Part shown: positions 32,901 through 43,892 of the stretch, in pieces
Layout of the letters: every line of letters begins with the position of its first letter
Position numbering within the stretch: position 1 is the first letter of the stretch
Origin: Lingula anatina
Taxonomy: Eukaryota > Brachiopoda > Lingulata > Lingulida > Lingulidae
Assembly: GCF_001039355.2 (NCBI RefSeq)
Contig: NW_019774958.1
Coordinates: forward strand, 98,442 to 162,441
Direction of reading: 5' to 3'
Length of the DNA stretch: 64,000 nt
Made by a program: the position numbers and the translations under genes
The notes under the pieces: model-generated
The model's database searches: none
The model's input: the letters and a program-made list of their open reading frames with translations, nothing else
Told to the model about the DNA's origin: nothing

Positions 32901-35900
32901 ATAAATATATCATAAAGTACATCCATATGCACTATCATTTATCACAAGTCCCAGACTCAAGTCCCACATGGGCATGAATGGGTCTATTCTATTACACTGT
33001 ACTTAGACTCTTACCAATAAGCAACTTATAACTGTGACATTCAATATCACTATATAGTATTGAATAATATTAATTACATCTTTATGCAAAGTGAAAGAAA
33101 AGGAATGTCAGTATCAACACTTGGATGAATTTCTAAAGAAAATAAATTGATAAATATAAATACCCCCTCACCTCTTTCTCTCTCTCTGTTGATATTAATA
33201 TCTTTATGTTATTGTAAAGAACACTAATTTCTTTACTGAGTGAACATCCTCAATTCAAGGAATAACGATAATGAAACTGACGCAAAAGCTCCAGCTCAAC
33301 TAAAATAAACACTACCATAAGTTAAGTATCAATGTTCTCATATTCTGTATTACCATAGAAAATGGAAAATACCATGAGGTCATTTAAACTGGGAATATTG
33401 CTCCCCTCTTAAAACATGTACTAGTACATACATCACTACTTACAAATGGAATTTTCTTCCACAGAACTCTGAACACAATATTATGCATATATATACACCT
33501 GGCTGCAGGCATTAAAAGTTAATCTCATCAGATAAAGTATAAGCCTGTCAACAAACCAATATGCCATTTATCCCTCAGGACCATCCAGCTCAAAAACAGC
33601 AGGAAAAACATCATACGGCTGTATATTTTTATCCATTACAACATTTCATACCAACCTATCACACTGCACTATCTAAATACAAAACACATTATACGAGGGA
33701 TGCAGATAATTCCTCTGCCCACTTGCAAATATATGCTAATGTAATTCTGGTCTACATGACTCTTTGACAGACCCACTGACCAAATTTAACCTATGTATTG
33801 TTTTAGATTCAATAGCAGGCCTGGACTCATTTCCTTGCCTAACTTGACAAACATTGAAAAGGGCTTCGGTATCCTGTTATACAAATGTTTCCCCCAAGTT
33901 ATTTCAACATTCATATCTTATATATCAATAAAGTTTTATTTAATATTTAAACTAAAATAAACAATAAGAAGTACCATAAGAATTTGCCTTGACGTCACAA
34001 GCATTTTTTTTTACAATATTACTTTTAAAACCAGTCAATTGATTTTTAGCTTGTCGCCCAATTAAAAGGCTCTACATACTCTTATAATGTAGAAAGTTAA
34101 CCTTAATCAATAAAGAATAATAACCAGGGCAAAAAGCTTCCCATTGCCACCTCAACAACAATATTGACACTTTTCCTTGGTTCATATGCCACCATCAGAC
34201 TTAAAACATCCATACCACATGTGGCTGCATAAAAGCAATACAAAAATACAATATAAGCATATGAAACATGTTCAATTGATTTACAGTAAATTGATATTCC
34301 AAATGGGCATTGCATTTAAATACTAGTAGGGTTTTCTCTTTTGAGGTACCATCAGATTAAATCTAACTGAAACTTTGACATAACATCTCTGATGATGATG
34401 ACGATTCTCAAACAAGGACCTTCTAAAAACGAGAGAAGAATAAAGTTAATATGCAATGTTGCCAATTATCAACACAATGTGAAACAACATCAAAATTTGA
34501 AATGCCAGAAAGATACCACAGGTACAAATGAGTTCATAAAAATTCATGCATTCCAACTTATGGGATCAAGTACTATACTAAGTACAAGTACTAATGTAGT
34601 ATATATGTCCTAACAAATTAAAGAAAGATATATATATATAGGGATACTAGTAACTTTATAATAGGGAGTTCAGCTAGCAAATCAGCTAAGTTTCCTGGTT
34701 CTCAAAATTGTTGCTTGCCTGTCACCTCTTGAAGTTGCACACTGCTGAAAAGTCTACCAGTTCTGTCATCCACAGCAAAGTGAAAAAGGTAAGATTCAGC
34801 ACATTTCTGTTGTTTGGGAATCCATTGCACAGAAGACTGCTTTAATTTGTCATTAACCGAATGTGTGAATTACACTAACAGTGACCTACACTAATATCTT
34901 TCTAGCACTAGCACATGTGGTACAAACGAAACAATGTAAATAGGCGTGCTAACACACAAATTTCCATGCTAGTGCAAATGACATTTGATTTGATTTCACT
35001 CATCACTGTGTTCACAAGAGAGAAGGTGCTATTATGACTGTCTTCATTTAAGCCTCTGCAGGTGTGTTTGACAGTCAATGTGTTTAGGAAACTGGAATAT
35101 TATCCCCACCAACCTGAATCTATAGCCGAATCTTCGCTTTTCAGCAACAAGTGGTATCAAGTTTATTACCTCTAGTAAAACTTTCATTTGCACACTAGTA
35201 CATGTACATGTTCAATTTTGCTTCACAGTCCACTACAATAGTGTACAAAAAAGAAGAGGTAGCAGAAACTGATTATTTTAAACCATAACCATACATAATA
35301 GTACTTACAGTAAGATAAAATAAGTTGTAAACATACAATGTGAAGTAAAGGTTTGCACACACATGCTAGTACGCTGTTTTGCCTTGGCACTTGAAGTGGT
35401 AGAGATCAGGTTTATCTAGATCATGTCTGCTTATTGGTCCCCCTTATCTGCTTAGTTTGAAATAATGGTATTTATGGTCAAAATTCACTCCACAGAAGTG
35501 GTAAACAAATATCCATTATTGGCCAAACAATACAAGAATGATATAATAAAGTAAAATAAAACTGGTGATGGCAATGTTATTGGTAGTAAAAACCCTTCGA
35601 AGGGGAGAGGTAAGGTTGACCCAAAGAATTACCCTTCAGAGGTAAAATATTTTTGATTACAAAAGATCCAAGTTACAAAAATATATTGAATATTGTGAGA
35701 CAGTCAATAGAAGAGACATTTGATGCAACAATTAAAATCCTGTATGCAGTATCTACACATAACACAATGGTGGTTGATTCAGATTAGTAGGACATATTTA
35801 TTTTGCGGATTCCATACTAAAATCTGGGTCACTCAGATATAAACAAATGAAGGCATAATGCTATACAGTAAATGGATGTATGTGTAGCTCTATATATACG

Positions 35901-37825
35901 GTATACTACTAGTAGCAAAAAAAAAATGAATGTGTTTGCAGTTCCTATTTTTCAGTTTCTGGTGTGTACTGGATGTGCTAACGCATGAAACCAAACGCTG
36001 AAAAGAGCGTAAAATGAAAGCCAACAAGTTTTATCATGGATAGAGTCATGTGTAAGGCAAGATTCATTAGCTATACAAGTAAGACCACCGTGAAATCAAG
36101 TACACGCAAAATAAAACAAAAAAAGGACTTCTGAATGATCCACGTGGATCAAATAATGACCAGTCTCTGCCGTAAACTTTTCAGCTTACTGGTCATTCTG
36201 ACCACCAGTTTCCTAAAATCTACTTACAAGTATGAATCAGAATTCACTGGTCCAAATATTAGCTTTACAGGTGTGTGCAATAGATGTTAGGTTGTATAAA
36301 AATGTGAGAGCTCCCTAACCACGGTGGATGCACAAACTGGTAATCATTTTACAACTTTTTAGATATTTGCTTTCAAGTCAGTACAGCCAGTACATATCTG
36401 AAACCGAAAATAGGAGTGCTAACGCGTGAATTTCGTGCTATACGGTATCCCTGTATAACATATTTTCCTTCGCAGCCTCCGATCCACTGAAAAACAAACT
36501 GCGTAGCCTGATAGCGTCATTACACACACTTACAGGTGTTCGTTTCCCTGAGCTACAAACTATATCGATCACGAAGTTGGCGGGGGTGCGAGCATCAGGC
36601 GAACTGAGGTCAGGTCATCGTCAGGTGAGCGTAAAGACCCTTTTACTGCAACTGCCCCCAAGGCGATCCAGATACTGTACATGTGAGACTGTATGATGTT
36701 TTAAATATAATAAAATACGAGTTAGTGTAAGGAGTTGATGTTATGGGGCTATGTAGGATTTTAAAAATCTAGAAATTTGCAATATTTACCTTGCAACTAC
36801 CGTTTTCTCAAGGTACTTCCGCCATCTTGTTGGTGTTGTAACCATGTAGGTGTTCCCAAAAGATCTCAACTAACACAATGGATCACAATGCGTAGGCGCA
36901 TCTGACTCTGAGCCTTCCTAGTTTGTTTCGTTTCAAACTCCGTTCACTTTAAAAAAGATACTGTCGTTTCATCTTGAATTTGTTCACAGTAAGGAATATT
37001 GTAACTAGATCAGGCAATGGTCCTTATTTGGCATTAAATTGTGCCGCTACTGCCAGAAGTCGATGTGCATTTTACGTAAGAAAATCCTGACAATCCAATA
37101 TACCTTTTGAATTAGGCAAAGCAATGGACATCAGCTAGAATATTCAAAGATTCCTTGAAATTAAACCAAAGAAAAATAAATCACTTTTTTTATGAAAAAC
37201 AAAAATCTCACTGATAATAACTTCAATTTGAAGTGATCGATTCAAGAGAAAATTCCAAAAAATTGTTTCAAATATTTATTCACAATTAAGTTTATACACT
37301 GTATGCACTATGATAATGTAATGCTAAAAGTAACACTGACAATTCACCAAGTATTCAAATTTATAAACAACTCCAGAAATACAAACATTTAAAAAGTTTC
37401 CCTTGAATATAAAAAATGGCAGTTTTTATTAAGTAGATTTACATTGTTGTATAAGGAGTATATATATAAGTACTGGTAGATAAACATGCAGATCAAATGA
37501 TTGCCAAATGCTAAGCTATTAAAGCCTTAAGTAAATAACATCCAAATACATAAGTGTGTGTAACTAAAGACTCCAAAACAGCTTCATCTAGTTTCTTACC
37601 TGTACCTAATCTTGGATATATCTTTTTCTTTCAACTGCCAAAGGACTAATCGCTCAATTAAAACAGTTAATGCTAGAAACGTTATATAATTATCATATAG
37701 TAGACACAAAAGCTGTAATATATGACTGCACCTTATTTTTATCTTCATTTTCTTTTTGTCTGTCATATATGTAAGTCCGGACCATATCTGAGTAAAATAA
37801 TCAAATAATCTAACTGATAATCTAA
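26953..37825. repeat. 5.4-kb block present twice across the n at 32412 (probable unmerged haplotypes)
   Basis: About 26953-32350 matches 32413-37825 along its whole length in the same orientation, with scattered substitutions and small indels, for example extra tata and ctagta insertions in the right copy. Between them lie about 60 unmatched bases and a single n. Both copies carry the YY1/uORF first-exon block and the same meaningless 70-codon open frame (28643-28855 and 34103-34315). Divergence of a few percent with indels is what two alleles of an outbred marine animal look like. A true tandem duplication of the MGAT5 upstream region is the alternative. No protein-coding exon was recognised in it. 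Confidence 0.8.
31321..31400 (-). promoter_or_regulatory. Probable MGAT5 first exon and TATA-less promoter with YY1-type site and mini uORF
   Basis: The plus-strand motif CCGCCATCTT (about 31350-31359) is the classical YY1 / CAAGATGGCGG initiator element. On the minus strand the sequence contains a six-codon open frame, ATG GCG GAA GTA CCT TGA (31356 down to 31339), then runs to a donor gtaaat with the exon edge at 31321. This fits a first non-coding exon of the downstream minus-strand MGAT5 gene. The right-hand limit is a guess. The same block recurs at about 36790-36870 in the second copy of the duplicated region. Confidence 0.4.
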
Positions 37826-39035
37826 AAATGATAATTTATGGCTACATTCAGTTCAATATCTAAATGTCTCTACTCATTTCTTATAACATGCTACATATCT
37901 AGTTTCTGTTCATTGCACACATTAATTATTTATGATGTCACATTCATCCTGGACCACAGCATCAGTGATGCTTTTGTATTGTACTAGTATTTGCCTTTAT
38001 GTAACAGCTGAAACTGCCTCCAATAAAACTTGCATAATCTCAATAAATTGACCAAAAGGGACATCACCTCTTCATATGAGATCCATTTTTCACAATAATA
38101 CACTGTGAGAAATGGAATAAATTCTATTTTATCACCAAAACATCAGTTATCACAATTATTCTAGAATCTGTGCTGGCCATTGGACCATGTGACCTCTATA
38201 GATGGCTACCCCAAAAAAAATATTTAGAAAAGAACCAGGAACTAACTTTGAATGTTTGAACGGATTCATTAACCTTTGGCAAGTAAGGGAAATTTGTCCT
38301 TTATCCCCAGAAAATCCCCCTTTTTGGCCAAAATGAACAGATGTTATCCCTTTAGGTACACATGAATATTATAATTATCTACCACCTGCTGAAAAACATT
38401 ACCCAAAAATGCTACAACTGAAATGATCATTGAATGCTTGAAAAATCAGCATACAAAAATATCCACAAATTTAAAATATTTCATTATGCTTTACATCAAA
38501 TGCTTGACATATTCTCCTTTGGCTTAGGAAGAAACTACAACATAAGCTATCACATAAAACATGACAGGCTGGTCCCAACATTATAAAAGATCTCTTTTAT
38601 CATGTGTAATAAATTTACCATTTTTATATAATGGATTCTTTATATAACTCATCATAACTTATTCCCCATAATTATCAACATGTGTTGAAAATCATCAAAT
38701 GTCAATTGTTCTTGTAAAATAGAAACAACACAACAGGTTAAACACAGAATAAAGGAACACTACATTTGATATTCTGAAACATTATAGTCTTGCAAATGTT
38801 TTTTCAACATTACAAAAATAAAGTTGACCAACCAAAATGAAGACCAATGCCATTAAATCTGCATGTTTCTAATGAATCTTATTCAGCAAGGATGAAATAT
38901 CCCAATGTATCAAAATGTATAAATCATGTAAGAATATAATCAGTAATCTCATTACATTAAATTTGCCAGACATGGAATGTAATTTCTACTTTTCACATTA
39001 ATGATAAACAGTGTTTGTCTAGAGAGAGAAAAATC
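37826..39035. other. Intergenic AT-rich DNA
   Basis: Between the MGAT5 upstream block and the MZB1-like gene. It holds the dispersed repeat at 38229-38345 and otherwise nothing I can name; the portion next to 39035 will include the MZB1-like 3' UTR. Confidence 0.5.
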
Positions 39036-40177
39036 TCATAGCTCATCTTTTGTGTCTGCTTGGTTTGTGTGAATTGTCTTTTCTTCTTTCTGTTTCTCTT
39101 TTTCAGCATTTTTCTTGTTTTTTGCTGCTGCCATCTTGTTTTCAGCCTCTCTCTTTAAGTTTTCTGACTCTTTAGCCCTGGTTTTACTGTCTTGATCCTT
39201 TTTTTGTGGTCTGTCATCTTCCTCCTTTTTCTTTGGAACCACTTTCTTAGTTTTAATTTTGCAATAACCTCTGATGCCTTTTCCATAGCACAAGTAATTT
39301 TCGATATCACTTTTTTTCTTCCACCTATCATATAATTCATCTTCCCCGAGTTCTCCAACATAAGCTGAGCACATTTCACGCATTCTAGAAATAAAAAAGG
39401 AAAAATATGACACAATAAAATGTATTCTCAATTTTATTCATTAATTCCTACGGCCCGCCATTGTAATCTTCCTTCTTTTATATGTGAAAATTTTATAAAG
39501 ATGCTGAATTCTGTATAAAACATTCATTAAAAAGAAAATTATATATAAGACTTTCTTTTTTTTTTTTACCCCTGTTAAATATGCTCTTCACCCATGGTAA
39601 TGTACACAAACCCAACCCTTCTCACTTTCCATCTACTTAATAAATAATCATAACCAAAAAAGCAATCAGGGAGCTCAGAGAACAGGTCTTTGTCAGGGTA
39701 GCTTAATTCTCATAAATAATGGATTACCACCTAAATCTAATCAATTCTAAGTTAGCCCATTTCTGATTTCTGAAAATTCAGTTTTCGGAGAACCACAGAA
39801 ATTACCACTCTTTATGTAAATCAAGTAACTAAACATGGTGCACCACTAGGACAATAGCAAGCATGGTGAAGAAATGTGACAGAAAATGGTCTCAGGCATA
39901 TAATATAACAATTAATTCTTGCCCTCTTTTTGGAAAATAGTGGACTTGTAGTCCCACTGCTCATGACTTTTCACATGATCCTGCGGCAAGCTGAAGTGGA
40001 GGGAGGGGGCAACTTCTAGTAGTGAATATAATCCCTCATGGGTAATAAATCCACTAAAATGCATTTCTTGTAAAATACACTTATTTGACAAACGTTAAAA
40101 ACATTCAATACACCCATCAAAATACTTATTATAGATTATTCAGATGGCCAAAACAAAAATTCACATTTTTTTTATAT

Positions 40178-40229
<52 letters not shown>

Positions 40230-41745
40230 GTGTGATCAAAAAAGTCATTCTAATAGAAACAAATATTAAGTCAGTGTTTACTCTGCCATCACACTTTCAC
40301 CAAATCACCACACCACATTTGACTTCACAATATTATATTATAAAAAAAGTACAGAACTCTACCTTCCAGGCCACCTTCCTCCTCCTTGCATTACACCAGG
40401 AGCATCTGCTGTCTCAAATCCTGGGGCTGACATGCGTCGTACACCATTGATTTCTTTGACACCTACACTGAAAGTTCAACATATAAAATTTTTTATTTGG
40501 TTTTAAAAGACTGTCATTGTGTGTGTGTGTGTGTGTGTGTGTGTGCACGTGCACGTGCGTGCACACGCATGCTTTAAAACTAAAGCATGTATGACAACAG
40601 CTTTGAATTGAAAAGCTAAGATTATATTAAGATTACATGGCATTAGTGTAAAAATTATTGTTATAAACATAATGAAAATACAACCGAAATGCATTTAATA
40701 ATAGATTTGAAGCAAGTTGACATGTCTGATCATTGCAACTAATATTAAATTAGTCAAAATGCCACCAATGGTTTCAAACAGCACAACTAAAAACAATTGG
40801 TAGGGGTGATTTATATGCATTACAGGGAGTATTCCATGCAACTTTTTTTATTTTGCAACAAATGTTGCACAACTATATATTGAGTTATTACCTGAAGCTA
40901 GGTAAGGTGAATCGTCAAACCACAAAATTAATCAAATCTTGTTATACTAACAACGTGCTTCATAATCCATTACAATCCAGTCAATATACAAAGTATTTAC
41001 ATTACACAGAAAAGATGCAAGCAGAAGATATTTTTAAATATAGATTAAGGATCTGAAGTAACAGTGGGGTGATAATGTTTGCAGCATTTTGTATTATATT
41101 GTTTCCCATTATATAGTACTTACTTCTCAAAGGGGTCAGTGCAAATCTGGTCAACTATGTCAATAACATCAGATTCTGGAAGGCTTCCCCCTTTCTTTAA
41201 GGATTTTCTATTTTTGTGTTCCTTATCAAACCTCTCGTTGAACTAAAAGTAAAAATGACCTTGTAATATATCTACAAAAACACCTACATGTACATGTACG
41301 TAGTGCAATATCAAGTTAAATAAAAGAACGGATTTACATCCATAATACTATATTACTAGGAAGTGACTCCAAAGACCCAAGAAGCCAATTAACCATAAAA
41401 CAGAGCAAAAAAAAATCCTCGATATGAATCATTGTTTGCTTGGGAACATATGAAGCTGATCTTTAAATGAGAGAGAGAGGGGGGGGAGAGCCGTGCTAAC
41501 TTTTATAATTATTTAGGGTCTTTGATTAAAACTACACCACCTACTTTTGCTGCAATGATTCTACAAGCATCACACTTCAAATCCGCCGGCATAAAAGGGC
41601 TGTAGGTGTCTTCGTCGTCCAATGTCGGGGTCTCAAAACTGATGCTTCCCCCCTCCATGTTCCCGTCCATTTTCGCCCCCATTGCCAAAACAGCGGGTGT
41701 CCACAGGCCAAGGAAGCAGACGAAGCAAGCAAAAAAGAGCTCCAT
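39036..41745 (-). CDS. MZB1: MZB1/pERp1-like endoplasmic reticulum protein, complete, 4 exons, KDEL terminus
   Basis: Vertebrate MZB1 is an ER-resident saposin-like cochaperone best known from B cells, where it assists IgM assembly and calcium handling. Exons: 41545-41745, 41124-41242, 40363-40467, 39036-39384 (774 nt, 257 aa), all GT..AG and in phase. Residues 1-21 form a signal peptide. The family motif LDDEDTYSPFMPADLKCDAC includes the CXXC (Cys58, Cys61). Four more cysteines (101, 147, 174, 183) and the block RMREMCSAYVGELGEDELYD match the MZB1 C-terminal region. Beyond residue 184 comes a 70-residue Lys/Glu-rich, probably helical tail absent from the 189-residue human protein. The C-terminus is KDEL, a canonical retention signal. 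The animal presumably lacks immunoglobulin, so the client must differ. Canopy proteins are more distant relatives. Homology is firm; function in this species is inferred. Confidence 0.9.
40180..40227. repeat. Poly-A run of 48
   Basis: Pure A run in the MZB1-like intron between exons 39384 and 40363. The lysine-repeat open frame over it is an artefact. Confidence 0.95.
40519..40545. repeat. (GT)n microsatellite
   Basis: Pure gt run followed by gcacgtgcacgtgc, 50 bases from the MZB1-like exon edge at 40467. Confidence 0.9.
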
Positions 41746-41899
41746 GTCTTCGCAGCTGTCTCAGATCATCTAAAATCTACACATAAACCTTAGAACATAA
41801 ACTACACTACACATGTATTGAACGTATTGGTTGTCATTATCGAATCAAATACAGACACGACGAGCAAATGCAAGCCGCTGGCAAGAGCAGCAGGTGTTG

Positions 41900-41910
41900 C
41901 ACTTCCGGTA
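41900..41910. promoter_or_regulatory. ETS-like site in probable MZB1-like promoter
   Basis: CACTTCCGG lies about 155 bases upstream of the MZB1-like ATG in a locally GC-richer stretch; no TATA box is evident. Motif match only. Confidence 0.25.
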
Positions 41911-41999
41911 AGTGGTAGAGTGTCTATGTAAGCGCTCGTGATTTTCTTCTGACCGGTCAATGGCCTAGGTCACCGGACATAATATTTTAATGACATTTA

Positions 42000-43860
42000 C
42001 CTGGCTAAGCAACTTATTATTTCTTGTAACAATGAGCAGGAATGGTTTGAAAAATGCTATAAAGAGTCAGGCAGTAACAGAATTTGGCATATGTTTCATT
42101 TCTACACCTAAAACAAGGAAGCGAGTTGAAGGGGAGGGCGCGCCTAACAACTATCCATTGCATGTAGCCTACTGTAACTATTCAAAATTTTTAGCTCGTA
42201 GTTTCACGTGTAGGCCTACTAGCATTTAGCACTCCTAATTGTATCTATGGTTTCAGATATATACTGTTGAGCACATATCGTGCTAGGGTGTTTTATATAG
42301 GCCTAACAACAAAAATGTGTTCTTGAAGTCACGGTCCGTCATTTCATTCGTGATTAATAGATGATAGGCCTAGATGTTTGAATAAATCAAACATTTACCT
42401 TTTCTTCACCCTTTTTAACTCAAATGTTTTTTTTTAACAATGCAATCTGATTTTATTTTATCTACAAAATCAGTCTCCTCGACACATAGGCCTACATTAG
42501 GCCTAAAATGTCCAATTCTAAAGTTGTTTGAGTAAAATAAAGACTGACTGATTTCAAATTCAATCCCAGCGACAAATTAGTCAGCAACGTCATTTTTATT
42601 GATATTTTTCCATTATGATCTTTTTGACTGTATACTATTAAAGCACTACTACTTATCTCCTTATGAAACATCGCCGACTTTAATGATGTTTTTATTCGTC
42701 AATGCATCTAAATGATCTCAGACTTCCCTGCCACGACGATCTATGCGTGCATTATAATCACTAGCGCACTGAAGGTCCCAGCTTTTTCCCCTCTGGGGGG
42801 AGCGGAGGATATGACCTGTGGTAAAAGATATAACGAATTTTTTATTTTATTTTTATTTTCAAAAGCCGAGCGACACCGCGAAAGTAGCCTCAAGCTATTT
42901 ATTGCGTTATTTAAAATAAACATTCTAGGCCTACACATTTTCTGGGACGTAAGACATGATGCTAGCTTCCTGACAAGTTGCAAAATTTCTACTTTGATAA
43001 AAATAACTCGATTGGGGAATGTCAGATGGTGCTGCGAGCGACAGTAAAGAATGTTTAAAATTTAGTCTGTATGTTAATGTTTTTGCGTAAGAACAGATAA
43101 AACTGGTGATTGTTTTTTCAGTGATTTAAGTTGCTAGACTGATGTAAGTGAACTTGGACAAACAATTCCTCCGCTCGCTTACTTTTCATAAATTTTTTTT
43201 AAAAATGTTAAATGGGACTATATATTTTGAGAATCGGCGTAAGTTGATTTATTTTTCCGACGATCTCTCTCTCTCTCTCTCTCTTTTATCTTTGGTGACC
43301 CTTTCGACGTACACTAAAATCGGGGCATATATATCAGCTCAGCACTTGTGCTATACTTTATGGGCACATAAGGGAAGAAGAAGAAAACCGAGACATGTCC
43401 GTGCAGATTTTTTTAAAGTGTACTGTGCGTAAAAGGGAGAATTTCCAGAATGCTCAATCGACTCAGCCTGCTTGGGAGTTTTATCCCTTGCCTTAAGTCA
43501 GCCTGTATAGGCTATATAAGGCCAGCCCCCTCACATCTGAGTGTCACAGCAGTTCGTTTTAAAATATTTCAAATCTTTTCATCATTTCAAAAAAATGACA
43601 ACAAAAGAGTTGTGCCAGAAACGAACTTCTTTAATGTGAGCTTTTTTATCATATTCTATGTAAATTATCGTTTGCTACATACCTGTACATTTAAATAATA
43701 GATATATGGAAACAGGTTTAACACAGTTGAATGGAAATTAAATTAACCCCTCTCAACCCCCTCCAACCCTCCCTTCCCCAATAATCTGACGAAAATCTTT
43801 AAATTTGTGTTTGGCTTAGAAATGATTGTTAGATATTAGAGTTGGAAGCTGTGTAAATTT
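42000..43860. other. Intergenic region between MZB1-like and coiled-coil genes
   Basis: No coding exon recognised. Contains a cluster of TAGGCCTA-type palindromes (42.2-42.95 kb), a (TC)n run at 43265-43283, and one arm (42864-43235) of a direct repeat whose partner is at 50730-51025. The part next to 43892 is the coiled-coil gene 3' UTR. Confidence 0.5.
42864..43235 (+). repeat. Direct repeat, diverged partner at 50730-51025
   Basis: Shared landmarks in order: gacaccgcgaaa, cctcaagct, ttattgcgttat, aaataaacattct, gagcgacagtaa, gtttaaaattta, ttttgataaa/ttttcataaa, aaaatgtt. Similarity is roughly three quarters by eye. The two arms flank the coiled-coil gene in the same orientation. Confidence 0.7.
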
Positions 43861-43892
43861 CCTATGCCTCTTCCACAACTCGTAATGTCAAC

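Noticed and set aside
39155-39415. 86-codon minus frame
   Set aside because: Shadow of the MZB1-like terminal exon in another phase.
40085-40450. 121-codon plus-strand frame
   Set aside because: It owes its length to the 48-base poly-A run (poly-lysine) and overlaps an MZB1-like exon on the other strand.
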